A stretch of DNA of 64,000 nt from Bin87 sp965204905 (GCA_965204905.1 OZ242042.1:3410001-3474000), one strand, 5' to 3'; numbered from the stretch's first letter, positions 1 to 7,950 are shown. The notes: generated from the letters alone by a model not told the origin. A program made the numbers and translations.

Positions 1-167
1 AGTTCTATCCCGACGGACTGAACGGCTGGCTCTGCCGCATCGACGCCGACCCCAACGGCGGCATGTCGGTGAACAAGGACTTCTTCGTCGATTACGGCAA
101 GACCCGCAGCCACCAGGTGCGTCTCCAGGGCGGCGACGCATCATCCGACACCTTCTGTTTCCCGTAG
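1..167 (+). CDS. SBP56 family protein (selenium-binding / methanethiol oxidase), C-terminal fragment
   Basis: The window opens inside this gene. Frame 3 reads about 54 codons to TAG at 165-167. The residues include DPNGGM, KDFFVDYG and the terminal HQVRLQGGDASSDTFCFP. The ending GGD-x-SSD closely matches the C-terminus of the SBP56 family, where GGDCSSD is typical. SBP56 proteins are soluble beta-propellers; several bacterial members oxidise methanethiol to formaldehyde, sulfide and peroxide. Here the usual Cys of the final motif is Ala, so metal or selenium binding by that residue is not expected. The start and most of the protein lie outside the window. Confidence 0.75.
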   Translation, partial: FYPDGLNGWLCRIDADPNGGMSVNKDFFVDYGKTRSHQVRLQGGDASSDTFCFP

Positions 168-206
168 CATTGCCAACAATACAAACTCGGGCCGTCGGTT
201 TCGGCA

Positions 207-917
207 GTGTTGCTGCATGCCCTCATCCCAGACCCGGCGGCCCTGGCCTCGCTGGGGCCGTGGCTGGGATTGGCGGCGTTGGGAGTGTTCCACGGGTTGA
301 ACCCGGGGATGGGCTGGCTGTTCGCGGTGGCCCTGGCCCTGCAACGGCAACGGCCGTCGCAACTCTGCACGGCCACGGGATACATCGCCGTGGGACACCT
401 GGCGTCGGTGACGGTGGTGCTGGTCGCGCTGGCGCTAGTGGGGGCGTTCCTGCCGTTGCGATGGGTCCGCATTGCCGCCGGCGCGATCCTGCTGGGGTTC
501 GGCCTGTTTCGACTCGCGCTCTACTACCGCCATCCCAGGTGGGTTGGGATGAACGTGGGCGGGCGGGACCTGATCGCGTGGTCGTTCCTGATGGCAACGG
601 CGCACGGGGCCGGGTTGATGCTGGCGCCGGTGGTGCTGTTGCTGACGGGTCCGGACGCTGCTGCCGGACTGGCCGGCGACCTGGGCGAGCACGGGGGGTT
701 CCTGTCGCTTTCGGACGCGCCAATCTGGTGGCTGGTCGGCCTGCTGATGCACACGGTTGTCATGCTGGCGACCATGCTGGCTACGGCAGCAATCGTGTAC
801 TACCGGGTCGGGCTGGCGTTCCTCCGCAGGGGTTGGATCAACCTGGACCTGCTATGGGCCGGGTCGCTCGTGGCGGCGGGAGTGATCACGCTGGCCTGGG
901 CAATACTGGGCGGCTGA
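207..917 (+). CDS. Polytopic membrane protein next to SBP56 gene
   Basis: A 236-residue, very hydrophobic protein with about six predicted membrane segments. A motif HGLNPGMGWLFAV near residue 29 and a second His-containing segment (ATAHGAGLM) near 131 lie in membrane segments. This vaguely recalls RcnA/HupE-type metal transporters, but I cannot assign it to them. It starts with GTG at 207, 39 bases after the SBP56 stop and on the same strand, so the two are probably cotranscribed. A role in export or assembly linked to the SBP56 enzyme is inference from position only. Confidence 0.65.
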   Translation: MLLHALIPDPAALASLGPWLGLAALGVFHGLNPGMGWLFAVALALQRQRPSQLCTATGYIAVGHLASVTVVLVALALVGAFLPLRWVRIAAGAILLGFGLFRLALYYRHPRWVGMNVGGRDLIAWSFLMATAHGAGLMLAPVVLLLTGPDAAAGLAGDLGEHGGFLSLSDAPIWWLVGLLMHTVVMLATMLATAAIVYYRVGLAFLRRGWINLDLLWAGSLVAAGVITLAWAILGG

Positions 918-973
918 ACCGACCGACGACCAGGGTTGACTCACCAGTGCCGTGGGCATCCACTGAGGCCACC

Positions 974-996
974 CCTCGGAGCCGTTGGCTCCGAGG
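974..996. terminator. Perfect 10-bp hairpin between convergent genes
   Basis: CCTCGGAGCC and its exact complement are separated by GTT, between the plus-strand membrane protein (ends 917) and the minus-strand hydrolase (ends 1050). There is no T-tract on either side, so it is a plausible bidirectional 3' end structure rather than a textbook intrinsic terminator. Confidence 0.45.
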
Positions 997-1013
997 CGGC
1001 ACTTGAAAACGAG

Positions 1014-1042
1014 GTAGGGGCGGGTTTGAAACCCGCCCCTAC
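1014..1042. repeat. Dispersed palindrome, GTAGGGGCG family
   Basis: A perfect inverted repeat with 14-base arms starting GTAGGGGCGGGTTT and a 1-base loop. The same outer core, GTAGGGGCG...CGCCCCTAC, with a different centre, recurs at 57210-57237, and a half copy is seen near 15245. Shared ends with variable centres mark it as a mobile or dispersed repeat family rather than a gene-specific terminator. Confidence 0.7.
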
Positions 1043-1049
1043 AATACCA

Positions 1050-1775
1050 CTACGCTTTCAAATGTTCGGCGAAGAACTCCAGCGTCCGCGGCCACGACCG
1101 GTCGGCGGCTTCCTTCTGGTAGCGCGGCCCGGTGAAGTCCATGAAGGCATGGTCGGCGTCGCGGTACACGTAGAACTGGTGCTGCTTGCCCAGGCGGTTC
1201 AACTCTTCGTCGAACTTCCGCATATCGTCCTGAGACGGGTTCTCGTCAACCTCTCCGAAGTGGAACAGCATGGGGCAGTTGATGTTGGCGGCCAGCTCGA
1301 AGGGCGGCGTTTCGCCCGCGCCCCAGGTCACCAGCAGGTTCCCGCCATAGTACGGAGCGACCGCGTTGATGTGCGGGTTGCTCGCCGCGCCCAGCCATGC
1401 AACCCGACCGCCCATGCAGAAACCGGTGATGCCGATGCGGTCGGACACCGCATCGTGGTTGCGCAGCCACTCCACGGTGGCATTGATGTCGGCGACGATG
1501 TCGGGGTCGCTGAGCACGTCCCAGGGCCGGGGGCGCGGGTCGGCGTTCATCACCTCGTCCGAGTTGCGGTGGTACAGGTTGGGTGCGACGGCGGCGTACC
1601 CCTCGCCGGCCAGCCGGTCGCAGATGGTGCGGATGAACTCATCCACGCCGCCGCCGTGCTGCGATACGATTACTGCCGGGTAGGGGGCAGTGAATCCTGC
1701 GCTGCTGCTGGGTACGCTGGCGTACATATCCATTTCGCTGCCGTCAACGGTTAGCTTTTCCCAGAAACTGGCCAT
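1050..1775 (-). CDS. Dienelactone hydrolase family protein (copy 1)
   Basis: A 241-residue alpha/beta hydrolase of the DLH family. The nucleophile elbow is G-F-C-M-G-G with Cys120, followed by Asp177 (GEVDENPS) and His209 (DADHAFM), giving the Cys-Asp-His triad of dienelactone hydrolases. Such enzymes open lactone or ester bonds, for example in aromatic degradation; the substrate is unknown. The ATG at 1775 is preferred because AGGAGG lies 6 bases upstream and the N-terminus matches the paralogue at 2739-3479; the frame is open further upstream to 1838 but overlaps the preceding gene. It is last in a three-gene minus-strand operon, 19 bases after the MBL gene. Confidence 0.9.
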   Translation of the reverse strand: MASFWEKLTVDGSEMDMYASVPSSSAGFTAPYPAVIVSQHGGGVDEFIRTICDRLAGEGYAAVAPNLYHRNSDEVMNADPRPRPWDVLSDPDIVADINATVEWLRNHDAVSDRIGITGFCMGGRVAWLGAASNPHINAVAPYYGGNLLVTWGAGETPPFELAANINCPMLFHFGEVDENPSQDDMRKFDEELNRLGKQHQFYVYRDADHAFMDFTGPRYQKEAADRSWPRTLEFFAEHLKA

Positions 1776-1794
1776 GGTGATACCTCCTGATTGG

Positions 1795-2712
1795 TTAATA
1801 CCAGTTATAAGTTGCGTTGGGTCTCTGTGACCAGCCACGCTGTCCCGTGCTCCGCATTGCCGGGCCGAGGGCTGTCATCTGGCGAGTCCACTCCGTAGTG
1901 CCGGCATGATGCCACATACCATGTCCAGGGAACACCCATTCCACGTTGAGGGTAGCGAGCATAGCCATGGTATCCGCTAAAACCTCCCAGGAGTGCATGG
2001 TCTGGTCGGGGAAAACGTCAAGCTCGGCGCGACGCTGGTTCCAATGCAACGCGTCGCCGGTGAACAACAGGCGGTCGTCGATGTGATATGCCACGTGGCC
2101 GCTGGTGTGTCCGGGAGCGGGAATGGACAGTACGCCGGGGGCGATAAGGGTAGTCTCGTGGCCGGCGGTCAAATCCGTAGCCATAGGAGCGGCGTCGGCG
2201 TCAGACTCTCCAATCCAGACCCGCGCGCCGTAACGTTCGGCCCAGCGATCATAGTCGGCAACGTCGTCGCGGTGGGTGAGCAGGACGTGAGCGACGCCGC
2301 CCAGGTCGTCAACGCTGGCGGCCAACCGGCGGGTGAACCGGGGAGAGTCAATCAGCAAGTTGCCTTCGGGGCGAGTCACCAGGAAAGAATGCGCGGCGAA
2401 TGATGCGAGGGCGTTATTGCCCAGCGCGAACACGCTCTCGGTGATGAGATGCGGAAAAACGCCGGCCGGCCCGGCGGGTTGTACACGATTGCCTATTGAC
2501 CTGGTGGGGCAGGCGAAGGCAGCGCGCCACATGGCGGCTTCCTGTTCCATATCATCGGGTTGACTGATGACAACGGAACGGCCCGAGGCATCCATACCAA
2601 TCAGGCCGGGAGCCCAGTTACGAGCAGCGTCGCAACGTATGCAACGGGTGTCCACGAACCACGGGCCGTCAACATTGTCTGGGTGAGATTGATCTATGCG
2701 CGGCATCATCAA
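1795..2712 (-). CDS. MBL-fold hydrolase with N-terminal cysteine (ferredoxin-like) segment
   Basis: About 305 residues. The N-terminal part carries C24-x2-C27 and C68-P, resembling a 4Fe-4S ferredoxin-like segment. It is followed by a metallo-beta-lactamase domain with T-H147-R-D-D-V-A-D, GHTSGH (202-206), TGD (220) and FPGHG. The first metal motif is the THRDDVAD variant known from plant and bacterial ferredoxin-MBL proteins, not canonical HxHxDH; the residue after VAD is Tyr where relatives often have His. Substrate unknown. TTG at 2712 and ATGs at 2709 and 2706 are possible starts, with GGAG just upstream. It lies between two DLH paralogues with gaps of 26 and 19 bases. Confidence 0.8.
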   Translation of the reverse strand: MMMPRIDQSHPDNVDGPWFVDTRCIRCDAARNWAPGLIGMDASGRSVVISQPDDMEQEAAMWRAAFACPTRSIGNRVQPAGPAGVFPHLITESVFALGNNALASFAAHSFLVTRPEGNLLIDSPRFTRRLAASVDDLGGVAHVLLTHRDDVADYDRWAERYGARVWIGESDADAAPMATDLTAGHETTLIAPGVLSIPAPGHTSGHVAYHIDDRLLFTGDALHWNQRRAELDVFPDQTMHSWEVLADTMAMLATLNVEWVFPGHGMWHHAGTTEWTRQMTALGPAMRSTGQRGWSQRPNATYNWY

Positions 2713-2738
2713 ACTCCATCAATGTCGGGAAACATGTT

Positions 2739-3479
2739 CTAGTCCTTCAGATACTGGGCAAAGAATTCCAGCGTGCGGGGCCAGGACGCGACTGCGGCTG
2801 CTTCGTTGTAACGCCCGCCGGCTGGATTCATAAAGGCATGGTCGGCGCCCTGATAGGTGTGGAAGGTGTGCTCCTTCTCCAGGCGGGACAGCTCAGCGTC
2901 CAGCTTTTTCATGTCTTCCTGCGACGGGTTTGCGTCGATTTCGCCGAAGTGGAACAGCATCGGACAGTTGATGTTGCCGGCCAGGTCGAAGGGCGGTGTT
3001 TGGCCGGCGCCCCAGGTGGTCATCAGGTTGCCGCCGTAGTAGGGCACGACCGCCTTGAAGTTAGGGTTGCTGGCGGCGGCCAGCCAGGCCACGCGCCCGC
3101 CCATACAGAAGCCGGTTACGCCGATGCGCTCGCTCTGCACCGCATCGTGATTGAGCAGCCAGTCCACCGTAGCGTTGACGTCGGCGACGATATCAGGATC
3201 GCTGAGCAACGTGGCGGGGGCCGGACGCGACCCGCCGGCAGCAGACGCGGCGATGGCCTCCTCGCTGTGCCGGTGGTACAGGTTGGGCGCGACGGCGGCG
3301 TAGCCCTCGCCGGCCAGCCGGTCGCATATCTCCTGGATGAAAGCGTCAACGCCGGTGGCGTGCTGCGCCACCAGCACCGCGGGAAACGGCGCGCTGAAGC
3401 CGGCGCTGCTCGACGGCACGCTGGCGTACATATCCATCTCAGCGCCATTGACGGTAATCTTTTCCCAAAAACTTGCCAT
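2739..3479 (-). CDS. Dienelactone hydrolase family protein (copy 2)
   Basis: A 246-residue paralogue of the gene at 1050-1775, with the same start (MASFWEK) and the same triad: Cys125 in GFCMGG, Asp182, His214 in GADHAFM. It differs mainly by a five-residue Ala/Gly-rich insertion after NLYHRHSEEA. GGAGG lies 8 bases before ATG 3479. It is the first gene of the DLH-MBL-DLH operon, so its promoter should lie between 3480 and 3504. The duplicated enzyme around a metallohydrolase suggests two related lactone or ester substrates in one pathway, or a recent tandem duplication. Confidence 0.9.
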   Translation of the reverse strand: MASFWEKITVNGAEMDMYASVPSSSAGFSAPFPAVLVAQHATGVDAFIQEICDRLAGEGYAAVAPNLYHRHSEEAIAASAAGGSRPAPATLLSDPDIVADVNATVDWLLNHDAVQSERIGVTGFCMGGRVAWLAAASNPNFKAVVPYYGGNLMTTWGAGQTPPFDLAGNINCPMLFHFGEIDANPSQEDMKKLDAELSRLEKEHTFHTYQGADHAFMNPAGGRYNEAAAVASWPRTLEFFAQYLKD

Positions 3480-3504
3480 GATTTACGCCTCCAATTCAGT
3501 TGTC

Positions 3505-3717
3505 CTAGGAGCTATTACGGTTGCCGCGTTCTTCCCACGCGATCTTGAAAATCCAGTTCAGGATAGAACTGGAACCCAACAGGATCAAAGCTCCGCCTAT
3601 CACGCTGAGCGCCGGTACGCCCCGGAATTCAAACAATGGGAGAAAGACCGCATCCATGGCAAGAAACACGATACCCAACAGGTACGTCATCCCCCAAGCA
3701 ATGCAAAGGTTGTTCAT
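3505..3717 (-). CDS. Small membrane protein (about 70 aa)
   Basis: Reading from ATG 3717 (MNNLCIAWGMTYLLG) gives 70 residues with two hydrophobic segments and a charged tail, WEERGNRNSS. The start overlaps the stop of the upstream small gene (ATGA at 3714-3717), a typical translational coupling. A longer frame to 3771 exists but would overlap that gene extensively. Family unknown; the pair probably forms a small membrane complex. Confidence 0.6.
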   Translation of the reverse strand: MNNLCIAWGMTYLLGIVFLAMDAVFLPLFEFRGVPALSVIGGALILLGSSSILNWIFKIAWEERGNRNSS

Positions 3718-3908
3718 TTCCCCATATCGACGAACAACTTGGCGGCCAGAACCGTGATCGCAAAACCGCATAGCCCCAATAGGAGTCCACCGGAAACGGC
3801 GCGCAGAATCCCATCTTCCTGGATTGCCGCATAGGTCAATCCAAATATCGAGAAGGCAACCATGCCACCGATGACCAGCGTCAAGATTCTGACTAACGTC
3901 ACATTCAT
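3714..3908 (-). CDS. Small membrane protein (64 aa)
   Basis: 64 residues with two membrane segments (VRILTLVIGGMVAFSIFGL and GGLLLGLCGFAITVLAAKL). GAGG sits 7 bases before ATG 3908. It is coupled by ATGA overlap to the next small membrane gene and follows the aminotransferase gene (ends 3949) on the same strand. No recognisable family. Confidence 0.6.
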   Translation of the reverse strand: MNVTLVRILTLVIGGMVAFSIFGLTYAAIQEDGILRAVSGGLLLGLCGFAITVLAAKLFVDMGK

Positions 3909-3948
3909 AGGGAAACCTCGTGGACTGGGTTTGCCCCGGCGGTAGCGG

Positions 3949-5733
3949 CTACACCAGCCCCTCCGCTCGTACCTCCGCCAGCGTTGCCTCGAAGGCGGCT
4001 AGGGTGGCGTCGATGTCGGCCTCGTTGTGGGTGGCGGACACCAGGAAGGCGTCGCGGCCCATGATGTCGATGCCGTGGTTCTGCAAGGCGCGCTTGATGC
4101 CGGTGACCGCAGCGGACCCAGCGGCAGCCTTGATGCGGCGGTTGACGTCGGGGCCGAACTCGTGGTCAAAGTCGCCATCGGCCAGCGTGAAGTGGATCAT
4201 GGACGCGATGCCATAGGCGTGGCCGCTGACCTCCATGCGCGTGAACACCTCGTTGAGGCCGGCCTTGAGCCGGGCGGCCATGGCATCGGCATGCTCGTTG
4301 ATCGGCTCGGCGGCGATCATTTCCAGGCAGGTTGCGCCGGCCACGGCGGACAGCGGGTTGCCGTTGAAGGTGCCGGGATGATAGACGCGCTCGGTGTTGT
4401 CCCACTCAGGGTCGCCACGCTGGGCGATCATATCGACAATGTCGGCCTTGCCGCCGACCGCGCCGCCGGGCAGCGCGCCGGCCACGATCTTGGCCATGGT
4501 GGTCAGGTCGGGCGTGATGCCGTAGCGCACCTGCGCCCCGCCGGATGAGGCGCGGAACCCGGTAACCACCTCGTCAAAGATCAGCACCACGCCGTGCTGG
4601 TCGCACAACACCCGCAGACCGGCCAGATAGGTCGGCACGTCAAAGGGAAGCTGGCCGTAGTGGGCGCCCGTGGGTTCCAGGATGATAGCTGCGATGTCGG
4701 AATCGCGCGCCATGGCTTGCTCCACGGCGTTCAGGTCGCCGGCGGGGACGATGACCATGCTGCCCCAGGACTCGGCGGGTATGCCGGGAGCCGGACGGTC
4801 GGAGCCGGCCATGGCGTAGTCGTGCCAGCCGTGGAAGTGGTCCTGCAACTTGATGACCTTGTTGCGCCCGGTGTAAGCACGGGCCAACCGCATCGCCATC
4901 AGGGTGGCCTCGGTGCCGCTGCTGTGGAAACGGACGCGCTCGACGGCAGGCATAAGGTTCATTATCGCCCTGGCCCAGCGCACCTCCTCATCAGTACATG
5001 CGCCCAGGTGGGTACCGCGACGGATCTGATCGGCGACGGCATCGGCGATGGCGGGATGCGAGTGCCCCAGGATCAGCGCGCCGTGGCCGGAAACGTAGTC
5101 GATGTACTCGTGGCCGTCCACGTCCCACTTGCGCGGCCCCTGTCCGTGCGTGATGTACAGGGGGAAAGGCTCGGCGTAGCGGTTGTCGTGGGTCACGCCG
5201 CCGGGGAAGATGCCCACGGCTTCCCGGTAGCGCTCTGCCGAACCGGGGTGAGTGTCGATGTACTGTTCCAGAATAGTGGGCATTTTCTTGCTCCCTTGTG
5301 CAGGTTTCTTAGAATGTGCAGGCGAATTGTGCTGGATAGAAGCTGCCGCCGCCTTGATCTGTTCGACTTGCTCAACAGCAACCAGCATACGGACAACTAT
5401 TTCGCACAGCCTGTTTTCGCTGGCAGCTACCTCGTCTCCACGGAGATAAGCTTCGATTATGCTCCGCTCTTCATCGTCAAGGCACTGAATCGCATCCGCA
5501 GTATCCGCGGGCAGTTCTGCGATGAGTTCAGCCAAAGATAAGGGGCGTCGTTGCGGAGGTATCTGCGGATTTTCTTCTCGCGGCAAACCAAGAGTATTCC
5601 GTGCTGCTTCCTTCAGCATGGCAACGATTCGTACATATTCCTCATTGCTCACCGGAGACCATTCACCGCGTTTGAGCGATTCAATGATCTCGCGTTCCTC
5701 ATCATCAATGTAAGGATAGTCAATGTGTACCAT
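3949..5733 (-). CDS. Class III aminotransferase (glutamate-1-semialdehyde aminomutase-like) in frame with an antitoxin-like N-terminal region
   Basis: The frame is open without a stop from ATG 5733 to 3949. The last 444 residues (from ATG 5283) are a complete PLP enzyme of the HemL group: SSGTEAT (121-127 of that part), the PLP aspartate in IFDEVVTGFR (Asp237) and the Schiff-base lysine in MAKIVAGALPGGA (Lys265). HemL-like proteins include glutamate-1-semialdehyde aminomutase and relatives with other amino-ketone substrates; no tetrapyrrole genes are nearby, so the substrate is unsettled. An AAGGGAG ribosome site lies 7 bases before ATG 5283, so the enzyme may be made alone. ATG 5733, with AAGGAGGAG in front, would give a 594-residue fusion. 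Both products are possible. Confidence 0.8.
   Translation of the reverse strand: MVHIDYPYIDDEEREIIESLKRGEWSPVSNEEYVRIVAMLKEAARNTLGLPREENPQIPPQRRPLSLAELIAELPADTADAIQCLDDEERSIIEAYLRGDEVAASENRLCEIVVRMLVAVEQVEQIKAAAASIQHNSPAHSKKPAQGSKKMPTILEQYIDTHPGSAERYREAVGIFPGGVTHDNRYAEPFPLYITHGQGPRKWDVDGHEYIDYVSGHGALILGHSHPAIADAVADQIRRGTHLGACTDEEVRWARAIMNLMPAVERVRFHSSGTEATLMAMRLARAYTGRNKVIKLQDHFHGWHDYAMAGSDRPAPGIPAESWGSMVIVPAGDLNAVEQAMARDSDIAAIILEPTGAHYGQLPFDVPTYLAGLRVLCDQHGVVLIFDEVVTGFRASSGGAQVRYGITPDLTTMAKIVAGALPGGAVGGKADIVDMIAQRGDPEWDNTERVYHPGTFNGNPLSAVAGATCLEMIAAEPINEHADAMAARLKAGLNEVFTRMEVSGHAYGIASMIHFTLADGDFDHEFGPDVNRRIKAAAGSAAVTGIKRALQNHGIDIMGRDAFLVSATHNEADIDATLAAFEATLAEVRAEGLV
5284..5733 (-). other. 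Antitoxin-like region with two related segments, fused upstream of aminotransferase
   Basis: About 150 residues upstream of the enzyme. The first segment, DDEEREIIESLKRGEWSPV followed by a short helix ending AARNT, looks like the small antitoxins paired with BrnT-type toxins. A second related segment starts DDEERSIIEAYLRGDEV. The ATG at 5733 overlaps the end of the toxin gene by 14 bases, the usual toxin-antitoxin arrangement. There is no stop codon before the aminotransferase. Either this is a true fusion, or the antitoxin lost its own stop. Confidence 0.55.
5291..5297 (-). promoter_or_regulatory. Internal ribosome binding site before aminotransferase domain
   Basis: AAGGGAG (minus strand) lies 7 bases upstream of the ATG at 5281-5283, inside the open frame of the longer fusion. 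It supports independent translation of the 444-residue aminotransferase. Confidence 0.6.
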
Positions 5734-6013
5734 GGCTCCTCCTTGACAATCCATACTGGCGCATTCGTCCACCGTCAGGATAGACTGTCACGAACCGAAC
5801 CGTGTCATCGTCAATTTGATAAAACGGAACAACGTAAAGATATTCTCGCACCATCACCAGAAATAAGTGCTGTCCGGGATAGCGCTCCGGGTTATGATTA
5901 TGAATGGTGGCAATCAGATTGTTCCGATCAATTTCGATGACAATATCCTCAAACGCTATCATCCGCTGCCGACGTATCAAGTAATTCTTGTCATCCGACC
6001 ATGTAAAAATCAT
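5720..6013 (-). CDS. BrnT-like (DUF4258-type) toxin
   Basis: 97 residues: IFTWSDDKNYLIRRQRMIAFEDIV at the start, then NPERYPGQHLFLVMVREYLYVVPF and a DDDTVRFVTVYPDGGR strand. This order (W-x-x-x-KN, FEDIV, YPGQ, VPF, TVYP) matches RelE-fold BrnT-related toxins, which cleave RNA and are neutralised by the downstream gene's product. It overlaps the antitoxin-like start at 5733. The upstream region 6014-6088 is short and AT-richer, and should hold the operon promoter; no clear hexamers were seen. The ribosome site is weak. Confidence 0.7.
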   Translation of the reverse strand: MIFTWSDDKNYLIRRQRMIAFEDIVIEIDRNNLIATIHNHNPERYPGQHLFLVMVREYLYVVPFYQIDDDTVRFVTVYPDGGRMRQYGLSRRSHGTH

Positions 6014-6088
6014 CGACGCACCACACTCACTAACTATGGGTTATCCACACCAGCGCACAGTGATTCTAGCACAGCACAGGCCCCGCGA

Positions 6089-7405
6089 TTAATCAGACTC
6101 CGCCATCAGCTCAGGCGGCTTTTTGATGAACAGGAAGCACGCCCCCGCCGCGAAAGCGCAGATGGCGCCGGGCACGATGGCGTAGTCGTAGTTTCCGAAT
6201 CGGTCGGCGACCCACCCGGCGTACACCGGCGACGCCACCAGCGCCCAGGCGTAGGCGAAGGTGATGTAGCCGCGCAGCGTGGCGAAACGATCGCGCCCGA
6301 AGTATTCGCCCAAGGCCGCCCAGACGATGACACCCGCGCCGTCCATCATGCCCTCGCACAGGATGAAGGCCAGCACCAGCGTGATGCCCACCGCCGTTTG
6401 CCAGTCTCCCAGCCACAGAAACAGGTATCCGATCCCCTCAACCGTCAGGCTAAAGAACATGATGCCTTTCTTGGATATGCGGTCGCCCAGGTATCCCAAC
6501 GCCAGGCGGGACACGAAGTTGATGAAGGACATGACGCCGATGAGGTTGGCTGCCATCTGGGTGCTCATGCCCTTGTCGTCAACCAGGATGGGGAACAGGC
6601 TCACCAGGATGCCCAGCGTGGCCGTCTGACGCAGGCCGGCTCCCAGCAGCAGCAGCCAATAAGCCTGCGTCCGCAGCGCTTCCCGCGTCGTGTAGTCGCG
6701 GGTCTCTCGCGGCGCGGCAGAGCCCCGGCCGCTCCGTGTCGTCGGCGGTCGGGTTGCCCCGTCGGGCAGCAGGCCCATGTCCTCGGGCTTGTTGCGGAAC
6801 CAGATGCACAGGGGCAGCAGGAAAACCGCGTAAAACCCGCCCGACGCGATCAAGCCCCACCGCAAGCTCGACTTGTCGATCAGCAGGTTCATGGTGGGGA
6901 TCAGGGCTAACCCGCCCAGGGACGACACCGCCGCCAGGATGGAGATTGCCAGGGAGCGGCGGCGCTGGAACCACTGGTTCAGTCCCGCGAAGCAGGCGTG
7001 CTGGAAAGCCATGCTGTTGCCCAGTGACACCAGGCCCAGGTAGATGAGCGCGAACCCCCAGAAGCCGGGTAGCCAGAAAGCCATGATCGCGTATCCGACC
7101 ACGGCGATGAGCAACGAGGGCACCAGCACGGCGCGGTTGCCCCACTTGTCGATAAGCCAGCCGGCGACCGGGCCTTCCAGCCCGCCCTCGGCGCGGGCGA
7201 TGGAGAAGATCAGGTTGGTCTGGGCCTGGGTTATGCCCAACTGGTCCCGGATGGGAATGACCAACACGCCGAACCCGCGAAAGAAAATGCCGCTGGCGAA
7301 GAAGGACATCACCGAAGTGATGGCCACCATCCACCAGCCGTAGTAGATCCCACCGCCCGGCGCCTGTTGCCGCGTCGCGGCGCCTGTGTTGTCTGATACG
7401 GCCAC
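6089..7405 (-). CDS. MFS transporter, monocarboxylate/oxalate-formate antiporter type
   Basis: 438 residues with about 12 membrane segments in two halves, separated by a charged loop near residues 205-240. The N-terminal YYGWWMVA and the loop AGWLIDKWGNR between TM2 and TM3 are typical of the OFA/MCT branch of the major facilitator superfamily, which moves small carboxylates. The second half repeats the pattern as LGYLGDRISKKG. It starts with GTG at 7405, and no strong ribosome site is visible. It is isolated from its neighbours on both sides, so the substrate cannot be guessed from context. Confidence 0.8.
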   Translation of the reverse strand: MAVSDNTGAATRQQAPGGGIYYGWWMVAITSVMSFFASGIFFRGFGVLVIPIRDQLGITQAQTNLIFSIARAEGGLEGPVAGWLIDKWGNRAVLVPSLLIAVVGYAIMAFWLPGFWGFALIYLGLVSLGNSMAFQHACFAGLNQWFQRRRSLAISILAAVSSLGGLALIPTMNLLIDKSSLRWGLIASGGFYAVFLLPLCIWFRNKPEDMGLLPDGATRPPTTRSGRGSAAPRETRDYTTREALRTQAYWLLLLGAGLRQTATLGILVSLFPILVDDKGMSTQMAANLIGVMSFINFVSRLALGYLGDRISKKGIMFFSLTVEGIGYLFLWLGDWQTAVGITLVLAFILCEGMMDGAGVIVWAALGEYFGRDRFATLRGYITFAYAWALVASPVYAGWVADRFGNYDYAIVPGAICAFAAGACFLFIKKPPELMAESD

Positions 7406-7543
7406 TGATCAGCCTGGCAGTCGCGCAAAAATTCAACCCGCCAGAGGCGGGTCAGCGCATAACGGCAATCAGTGTACCCGTTGGCCGGAATCGGGGCAAA
7501 CGGTGGACTGGCCGGTCAGGGCAGTTGGGCTTCCTCGTCCGCT

Positions 7544-7774
7544 TTAGCGCTCCGTGTGGCCGTTCCGTCTGGCCAGGCCCGCGCCGCCGGCGAAGCCGAC
7601 TATCGCCCCTACTGCCGTCTTGACCGTCCAGTCTGCTACCTGAACCAGCGAGTTCTGAGCCGGTGTCAACTGCTCACCTGAGACCGACGCTACCCACACC
7701 AAGATACCGCCACCCATCAGCACCAGAGCAAACAAAATGGCCAGTACCGAAACGGAGATAGCTATGCCGGTCAC
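7544..7774 (-). CDS. Small membrane protein (76 aa), coupled
   Basis: 76 residues, two hydrophobic segments (IAISVSVLAILFALVLMGGG and a Gly/Ala-rich AVGAIVGFAGGAGLA) and a charged tail, RRNGHTER. The GTG start at 7774 shares its first base with the TAG stop of the upstream small gene (TAGTG), a tight coupling. No family recognised; size and shape would suit a holin-like or accessory membrane subunit, but nothing proves it. 7406-7543 before the MFS gene contains nothing else. Confidence 0.55.
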   Translation of the reverse strand: MTGIAISVSVLAILFALVLMGGGILVWVASVSGEQLTPAQNSLVQVADWTVKTAVGAIVGFAGGAGLARRNGHTER

Positions 7775-7950
7775 TACGGCGCGGCCTCCGATTGGCCTTC
7801 CCCAGAAGGATCAGTCCGAGCCGCCCGTCGAGAAGGTTCCACGACCCAACGCATCCATAAGGCCCAGAACAGTAAACCGATCCCGCCCAATAGCAAAATC
7901 ACGCCGGCAGCCATCATAATAGCCGCGATGATTAGCGGAAAAGATACCAT
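7774..7950 (-). CDS. Short membrane protein (58 aa)
   Basis: 58 residues, starting MVSFPLIIAAIMMAAG, with one long hydrophobic segment to about residue 32, then a basic stretch MRWVVEPSRRAAR and a polar tail ending EAAP. AGGAGG lies 8 bases before ATG 7950, a strong ribosome site. Its TAG stop overlaps the GTG of the next gene. Probably a bicistronic pair of small membrane proteins; function unknown. Confidence 0.55.
   Translation of the reverse strand: MVSFPLIIAAIMMAAGVILLLGGIGLLFWALWMRWVVEPSRRAARTDPSGEGQSEAAP

Noticed and set aside
936..1754. 272-codon plus-strand frame opposite the first dienelactone hydrolase
   Set aside because: It is a shadow of the real gene in GC-rich DNA; no ribosome site and no family motifs.
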